Shown: positions 58,028 to 64,000 of the stretch, piece after piece
Position numbering within the stretch: the first letter of the stretch is position 1
Layout of the letters: the number at the start of each line of letters is the position of its first letter
From: Pezicula radicicola
Taxonomy: Eukaryota; Ascomycota; Leotiomycetes; Helotiales; Dermateaceae
DNA length: 64,000 nt
Direction of reading: 5' to 3'
NCBI GenBank assembly: GCA_003008705.1
Contig: PDUO01000024.1
Location: 185,035-249,034, forward strand
The notes under the pieces: model-generated
What the model was told of the DNA's origin: nothing
Database searches by the model: none
The model's input: the letters and a program-made list of their open reading frames with translations, nothing else
Translations under genes and position numbers: made by a program

Positions 58028-58342
58028 CTAGTATTCCACTAACTCTTCCTTGATCTTATATAGATTAGACTTATCTTTCTCAGGGTAGTTACTAGAGATA
58101 TAACCTAGCTTATTATAACTATAGTAAACTACTTCCTTCTTATCTACTGTAGGAGTCGGAGATCTATACTTAGCTAGGGTAGGAGTAGAAGATCGGTCCT
58201 TACCCAGAACTAGAGTAGGTAGCTTAAGTATTCCTGAGGGGTTTCTTATTTTTATAATATTAGTTTTCCTTGATACTATAGTTCTTAGGAAACTCCGAGC
58301 TACTCTTATCTTTTCCCTATATAGTTCATTATCTGAATTCAA
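58028..58342 (-). pseudogene. Gag relic with damaged zinc knuckle
   Basis: An open stretch of 104 codons ends in a CCHC-like segment YYSYNKLGYISSNYPEKDK. Three Cys positions and the His are now Tyr (TGY to TAY and CAY to TAY), all C:G to T:A changes. Upstream it is Ser/Arg/Pro-rich, as gag linkers often are. Confidence 0.65.
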
Positions 58343-59669
58343 GTATTCTACCTAAGCTATAGCTTCTATAGTCCAGTATATCTTCCGAGTCCTTAGGTCG
58401 TTCCTTAGAGGGAGGGTCAACTTATTGTATAGATTACTGATCCTTATCGATATAGGTATCTCGGCTATCCTTACTAGTTAGAGAAACTTGGTTCTAAAAT
58501 CCTAGAAAGTTTCCCCTGGGAGTATATATAGATCTTGGTACTTAATCTCAATATCTCTTTTTTCGTCCGGGTTAGTATAGATACTAGCTAAGTAGTCAAT
58601 CATTTCCTGGTGATTCTAGAAGCTATCTACTCTACTAGTTCAGTAAAGTAGCTCTAGGTATTTCTGAGCCTCTCCCTTAGTATACCGGAAAATATAACTT
58701 ATAAGTAAGTTCTTGGTAGGGAAGTAATCTCCGTTCTCTTTAAACTTATCCTCTAATAAGATTTTCTAAGCCCTGAACATAGGGTCTACATTATCGTCTA
58801 ATTAGGGGGGATCTATTATCTTCTTGGAGTACCCGCTTCTTCCTAGAGTCCTTGACGAGCCTATTCTAGGTCGTAGTCTACTAAACGGAGTTCCTGAATT
58901 ATCTGAACCTAAGTGGTCCGAATCAGAGGGTCCGGGGTTATTATCTACCTTAATGGTCTAACGGATAGTTGTATCCTGGTTTTATCCTTATATCTGACGC
59001 CGGAGTAGGTCTCTTACTTAAGTTTAGGACTATACTCGCTCCGTACTATCGTTTTAGGGGTCTTTAGTATTCCCCTAGGAATTATCGAGTTGTTCTTATA
59101 GCTAGTGATTGATGTTTTATAGTCGGTGGATCTACTCTTTCATTTAGGTAATTATATTAGTAACTAAAAGGTCTATAGCTAGTGAGTTTCGATCCTAAGT
59201 ATTAGGATCAAGCTCTTCTTCCAATTGAGCAGTGGTATCTTCCTGGAGGGTTCTATCCTAAGATTCTTCTAGAGAAGGATCTATATAGATAGAAGCTACA
59301 AGGCCTTTACCTTTAGTATTCTTAGGAGGTATCTTTCCGTAAACTTAATAAAAAGGTCGGAAAGGTATTTAAGGGGTTTATCGAAGTCAAGTCCTGTCTA
59401 GCTTCGTAGTACTAGTGGGTATCTATACCAGGTCAATCGTGTACTCTTCTGATAAAATCAATAACGGACTCCTTATCGGGTAGTGATTAAGATCAGGGCT
59501 AGTTAGAAGATGTTCTGAACTGGTTGAACTAAGCTGAGTACTCAGTACTTCCGAGCTTTCTGTTCTACGAGACTAACTCAATCATTAACCTATCTAGCCT
59601 TCAGAGCTAACTCAGCCGTTAACCTACTCTGGGGGTAGAACTATATATTCGGTTTAGAGATTATCGTGG

Positions 59670-59743
59670 CCTTCCCAGGTATAGAGGTGAGTTTAGAATA
59701 ATGTAGCCTTCCTAGGCGTGGAGGTGAGTTTAGAATAATGTAG
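59670..59743. repeat. 37-bp tandem duplication at the 5' LTR border
   Basis: Two copies of a 37-bp unit (CCTTCCCAGG..., then CCTTCCTAGG..., both with GAGGTGAGTTTAGAATAATG) lie at 59670-59706 and 59707-59743. The second copy runs a few bases into the LTR. They occupy the place where the primer-binding site is expected. Confidence 0.6.
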
Positions 59744-59954
59744 CGATGTAGTAAATAGAACAAGAGCTTTAGCGGTAAATAAATATACAAGAATGAATTC
59801 TATTATTGGATCTATACGAAGGATTCTAAACTAAAGAGAAAAAGAAGAAGGAGAATAAGAACAAGGACAGAGTAGTTATTTAAATACAGAATAGTACCAA
59901 GCAAGGGTACATATAGAGAAGTCATGTATGAGGTTCCTGGTAAGGACCGTAACA
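59739..59954 (-). repeat. 5' LTR
   Basis: The second 216-bp terminal repeat, plus-strand reading TGTAGCGATG...GACCGTAACA. It keeps TG...CA ends and is followed by the CTATA target duplication. Confidence 0.92.
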
Positions 59955-62900
59955 CTATATAGTAACTTATCTCCTTTAATATATAAGATATTATTATAAT
60001 ATTAATATCTAGTATTTTATTTATTAGTTATTTTATATATTAAACTATATTACCTTAGTTAATTAAAAGCTAGTAGTTTATACTAAACTAAGTTTATTTA
60101 AAATTAGTTTAATAATTAATTTTAATTATAAGAACTACTCTCTTAGTTATTAGATATTAATAATTAATTAAATCTAATATTAATAAACTTATATATATTT
60201 AAACTAAATAAAAACTACTAGTAGAATATAATAGATTAATTAATAAGGATTAATAATTCTATATACTAGTATAAGTTATTATATTAATACTAATTAATAG
60301 ATATATAGATTAGAAAGTTATTTAATCTTTTAAAAGATAATAATAATCTTAAAATATATTAAATACTAATTACTCTACCTTTATAAATAATAGTAGATAA
60401 AGTAAGTAAATAAAAGGAGAAGATTAAATAATAGAATTATAGAATTAACCTAGAGAATAAAGAGATAAAGCTAGAAGATTTTTAAAAGTATATAACTATA
60501 AAGGCCTACTCTTATAGACTTAATAACCTTCTTAATAATAACCTTTAAGATATCTTCTAAGTAGAATTTAAAGGATAGATAGAGGTTATATTTAAGAATA
60601 TTCTCTCTAGATAATTAGATATACTAAAGAAGTAATTATATACTTATANAGTTTATATACTATAGTATAGAAAAACTAATAAAAAGACTATTATAATTAT
60701 AAATACTCTTCTTATTATATTAGAAGAATAAGAACTATATAAATAGACTAATAAGAAAATTAAAATTATCTATAAGAATATTAATAAGATAAGAATATAA
60801 AGATTAAACTACTAGGTATACCTTAAGTACCTCTACTCTAAGTATTACTTATAAACTATTAATAAACTATATAAACTAGTATAATCTAGAGTTATTAAAA
60901 ACTACTTATTTATATCTACTAATAAGAAACTAACCCTCTCTAAGATATTATATATAGAATATCTAGTTTATAATAAATATCTAGAACTAACTTTTATTTA
61001 TTCTCTCTCTTCTCTCTATAAGTAGATAATATCCTCTTAAGACTATTAGAATATAAGGAGCTTATTAGTATATTTATAAATATATATAAGGGAGCTAGTA
61101 ATAGTAGTAAAGTTATATATAGATAATTAAAAGTATAATAGTAATAATAATAGTTTTAATTTTAAATTAATAATTTTTTATAATATTTATATAAGAGCTA
61201 GTTTACTATTAGAGAGATATAAACTAGTATTTTCTATTATATTAAAGGGTCTAGTTTATAGTAATTACTATAATTATAAACTTAATAAAAAGTTAATTAA
61301 GTTTATTTATAGTTATTATTATAATTTCTTTAAAGACCTTAGTTATTATAAAAAGAACTTTAATATTTAGAACTTAATCTTACTTTATATAATTATATAA
61401 GAGAATACTAGAAAGTTAATAAAAGAAGCTTTATAACTTCTAGTTAATAAGCTTTAGAGTTTATAATATAAATTATAAATAGATCTATATAGTAATAACT
61501 TCTTTTATAATAAGCTTATTATAATATACTAGAGAATATTAGCTTATTAAAATACTATTTCTAATCTATTAATATCTATTAGAGATTTATTAAATAAATT
61601 AAAATTATTTATTATTATATATAAAAAAGAGTAATTAATATTTACTAGTACTTTCTTTATAGACTACTAGTACTACTAGAGTAATAACTATATTAACTAG
61701 ACCTATAATAGTTATAAGGGAACTAGATATAAGTAGTTTAGATAAATATAAAAATACTTTATCTATAGTAAGGAAAACTATTATTCTTAGAAATACTCTA
61801 TAGAAGAAAGAGATAAGACTAGAGGTAAATAGAAATAAAAAAAGTTATTATAGTTATAATAGATATTCTACTAATATCTTATTAAATTTAANGGAGATAT
61901 AGAAGAAGAAGAAGAGTCTAAGATTAGTACTAGTAACTTTAATATTAAAATAAACTATAATAATAAACCTAGTACCTCCTTAGATATCTACTTTATAAAC
62001 TTATATTATATTATAATTAGTAATCTTAAACTAGAAGATATAGTATTAATTATTTTAATTCTAGTAAATAAAGTCTTTCTTTATTTTATTAGACTTAACT
62101 TATTTCTCTAGATTACTTTAGAAAATTAATTTAACTTATCTAATAAAGGAAATTAAATAAGTAATAAAGAAAAACTATTTCCTAAGGTTATCTAAAGGAA
62201 TAAAGATAATAATCCTTTTATATATAAATTAAGTATCTCTAGATATACCTTTATATTATTTATAGATATTATAATTAATATAAGAGTCTTAGAATAATTA
62301 ATAAATAAATATAAATAATTTTATACCCTCTAGATACTTAATAAAACTATTAAACTAGATATCTCTACTAAAGACTAAGTAAATATATAATTTAGAATTA
62401 GATTAATCTTATCTATTAGATTTATATAGTTAATAATATAAGTTAGTAAGGTTAAATTCTATATTATTAAAGCTAATACTCTATTTCTACTTTACCTTAT
62501 AGATATAGATAAATTATAAGTTTATTATAATAACCTTAATAATCTATTAATTAATAGTAAGGTATTAATACTAGTAGTAAAGTATTATAAGTATTTATTT
62601 CTCTTATAATAACCTCCTCTAATACTTTAATCTTTTATTATTAAATCCCTTAACTAGAATCTATATTATTTAATTACTAATAAATTAAAATAACTCTATT
62701 ATAGATTTAGATATTTAACTATTAATTAACTCTAGAGATTATTTAAATATACTAGTTATAATATTAAAAAGAAGACTTTAGAATACCTTACTAAGTTTTA
62801 TTACTATTACTAGAAGTATAAGAAATTACTAGATAGATTCTATTTTACTCTTTAAGATAATATTAATTTTAATTATATAATTATTATTAATATTATATAT

Positions 62901-64000
62901 ATTAATATTATATATATTAATAGTAATCTAGTATTATATATTATTAATAAAGGAATATACTTTTAAATAGATAAATAATTATAAAATATTAGTATAAAAT
63001 ATATATAAGATATCTTAAGAAGTTATTAAATTAATATATATCTTAGACTATTAAATATTATTATTTATAATACTAGTAAGAACTTTATAAGTTAAGAATT
63101 TAGATAATATATAATTATAATAAATATAAATATAAAAGAGATACTTATAAAAGTATATAACTCTATTAGTATAGTTAAGAGATATTATAGTTTAATTAGA
63201 TATATTTATTAGATTATTTCTTCTAAATTATCTAACCTTAATAAGACTATAGTACTATAGATAGTATTTAAAGTAATTAATAATTCTATAAGTCTAGATA
63301 GACTAGTTCTAATACTCCTAGTCTTTAGAGTCTACTTATAAATATTAGAATTAGATATATATTATAAATATAATAAGACTCTTAGTCTAAGGCTTAGCTA
63401 TAGACCCTAAGGGGCTTAGTATAGAGAACTAAGTAGTATATAAGGTAAGGAGGTTATATAATAAGTATTATATAATAAGAACTAGTAGATTAGTTAGATT
63501 AGTTAGATTAACTATAGAAAGTACTAATCTAAGGGATCTTAATAATCTATACTTATAAAGGTTCTATATAAGTAGATAGTTATTCCCTCTTAGATAAGAG
63601 CTTTATACTTAACTTAAATATAGTATTTTAATCTATACTTAGTAACTAGTAATCTTATTACTTCTTAACTTAGTAATAGTATCTCTACCTTATTATCTAA
63701 ACTTAATATTATCTCTTTTAACTAATACTAGACTAGAGAATTACCTTATATTATACTTTAAGTACTAATCTATAAGGTACTAGTATATATATTAAGTTAA
63801 GTAATAATATCTATACTAAGTAATACCTTATATACTACTCCCTAGGTAATAATAACCTTAGTAGAAGAGATTAATAAGAACCTAAAGTATAAAACTATTA
63901 ATTTATTTAATAAGGAATAAAATAAACTTTATAGATTTCTATTATAACTCTAACTATATATTATATTCAATAGAGAATACTTTTAATTATAGATAGAGTA
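59955..64000. repeat. RIP-exhausted AT-rich block, right flank
   Basis: Four kilobases made almost wholly of TA-rich words. On reading I saw no CpG, and CpA/TpG are nearly absent (one CA near 63968), the end state expected of repeat-induced C-to-T change in CpA. No ORF of note survives. Plus-strand word order near 61700-62300 (a Lys-rich stretch, a Tyr-rich stretch where a zinc knuckle could have been, then LFIDIIINI-like text) may be a relic gag-pol of another element; this is weak. Two ambiguous bases (N) stand at 60649 and 61892. The block runs off the window. Confidence 0.7.

Larger units (their letters stand above)
53499..59954 (-). mobile_element. Inactivated Ty3/gypsy-type LTR retrotransposon
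   Basis: A complete 6456-bp element on the minus strand. It is bounded by 216-bp LTRs (53499-53714 and 59739-59954) and by a 5-bp target duplication CTATA (53494-53498 and 59955-59959). A G-rich polypurine tract abuts the 53714 LTR, which is therefore the 3' LTR. Relics in coding order are a gag zinc knuckle (about 58085-58115 in 58028-58342), reverse transcriptase (near 56200-56250) and integrase with its C-terminal segment (54039-54512). RT before IN places it in Ty3/gypsy. All frames are full of stops, many of C-to-T/G-to-A type. LTR copies have equal length and differ at about 13 positions, all transitions, which suggests RIP after insertion. It cannot transpose by its own proteins. Confidence 0.92.

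Noticed and set aside
59185..59235. tRNA-like stretch (minus strand GCTCAATTGG...GAGC with a GATCCTAA/TTAGGATC hairpin)
   Set aside because: The D-arm-like loop is too long, no acceptor stem or TTCGANNC T-loop can be paired, and it lies in the leader/gag part of the retrotransposon.

Overview
The window is genomic DNA of a filamentous ascomycete. Genes are split by short introns (46 to about 270 nt) with GTRAGT-type donors and YAG acceptors, and the gene set is typically fungal: Nab2, Hem14, Atg22, Med14, a Ras-associating/LRR/PP2C adenylate cyclase, a Crh-type GH16 and a Heh/Src1 protein. Protein character and the strongly AT-rich, RIP-like repeat block suggest Pezizomycotina, perhaps Leotiomycetes/Helotiales. 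The class is an inference and was not tested.

Layout. From 1 to about 46.5 kb the DNA is a gene-bearing arm: NAB2 (+, 1024-2709), HEM14 (+, 3220-5380), ATG22 (-, 6227-8471), MED14 (+, 9586-13258), a FAD2-like desaturase (-, 15341-16604), a 3.8 kb stretch with no supported gene, a DJ-1/PfpI protein (+, 20436-21449), adenylate cyclase (-, 22616-29408), a Crh-like GH16 transglycosylase (+, 31105-32638), an Hsp20 (+, 33944-35038), a Heh/Src1 inner nuclear membrane protein (+, 36098-38427), a broken MFS transporter (+, 39060-40078), a sulfite-oxidase-type molybdoenzyme (-, 40803-42854) and a glycosylated membrane protein with a shifted last exon (+, 44382-46506). From 46.5 to 53 kb decay increases: imperfect tandem repeats, a broken secreted-type gene, one apparently intact sugar-porter gene (-, 49877-51637) and a 3'-5' exonuclease pseudogene with RIP-type stops. 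From 53 kb to the end there is a repeat compartment: very AT-rich DNA holding one complete but inactivated Ty3/gypsy-type LTR retrotransposon (53499-59954). It has 216-bp LTRs, a 5-bp CTATA target duplication and a polypurine tract, and is flanked by older DNA in which CpG, CpA and TpG are nearly gone.

The genes do not form an obvious pathway or cluster. They are mostly unlinked housekeeping functions (mRNA export, haem synthesis, vacuolar efflux, Mediator, cAMP signalling, wall crosslinking, nuclear envelope). Two divergent pairs share long intergenic promoters: ATG22/MED14 and adenylate cyclase/CRH. I reconstructed exon structures by hand from splice signals and reading frame; every listed joint keeps the frame. 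I did not find a convincing new biological system. The most useful observations are the two-age RIP record around the LTR element, the decayed exonuclease and transporter genes, introns that keep the frame open (NAB2, DJ-1), a dispersed TTTTGTTGCAT repeat core, and a recurring C-rich to G-rich strand switch inside several genes.
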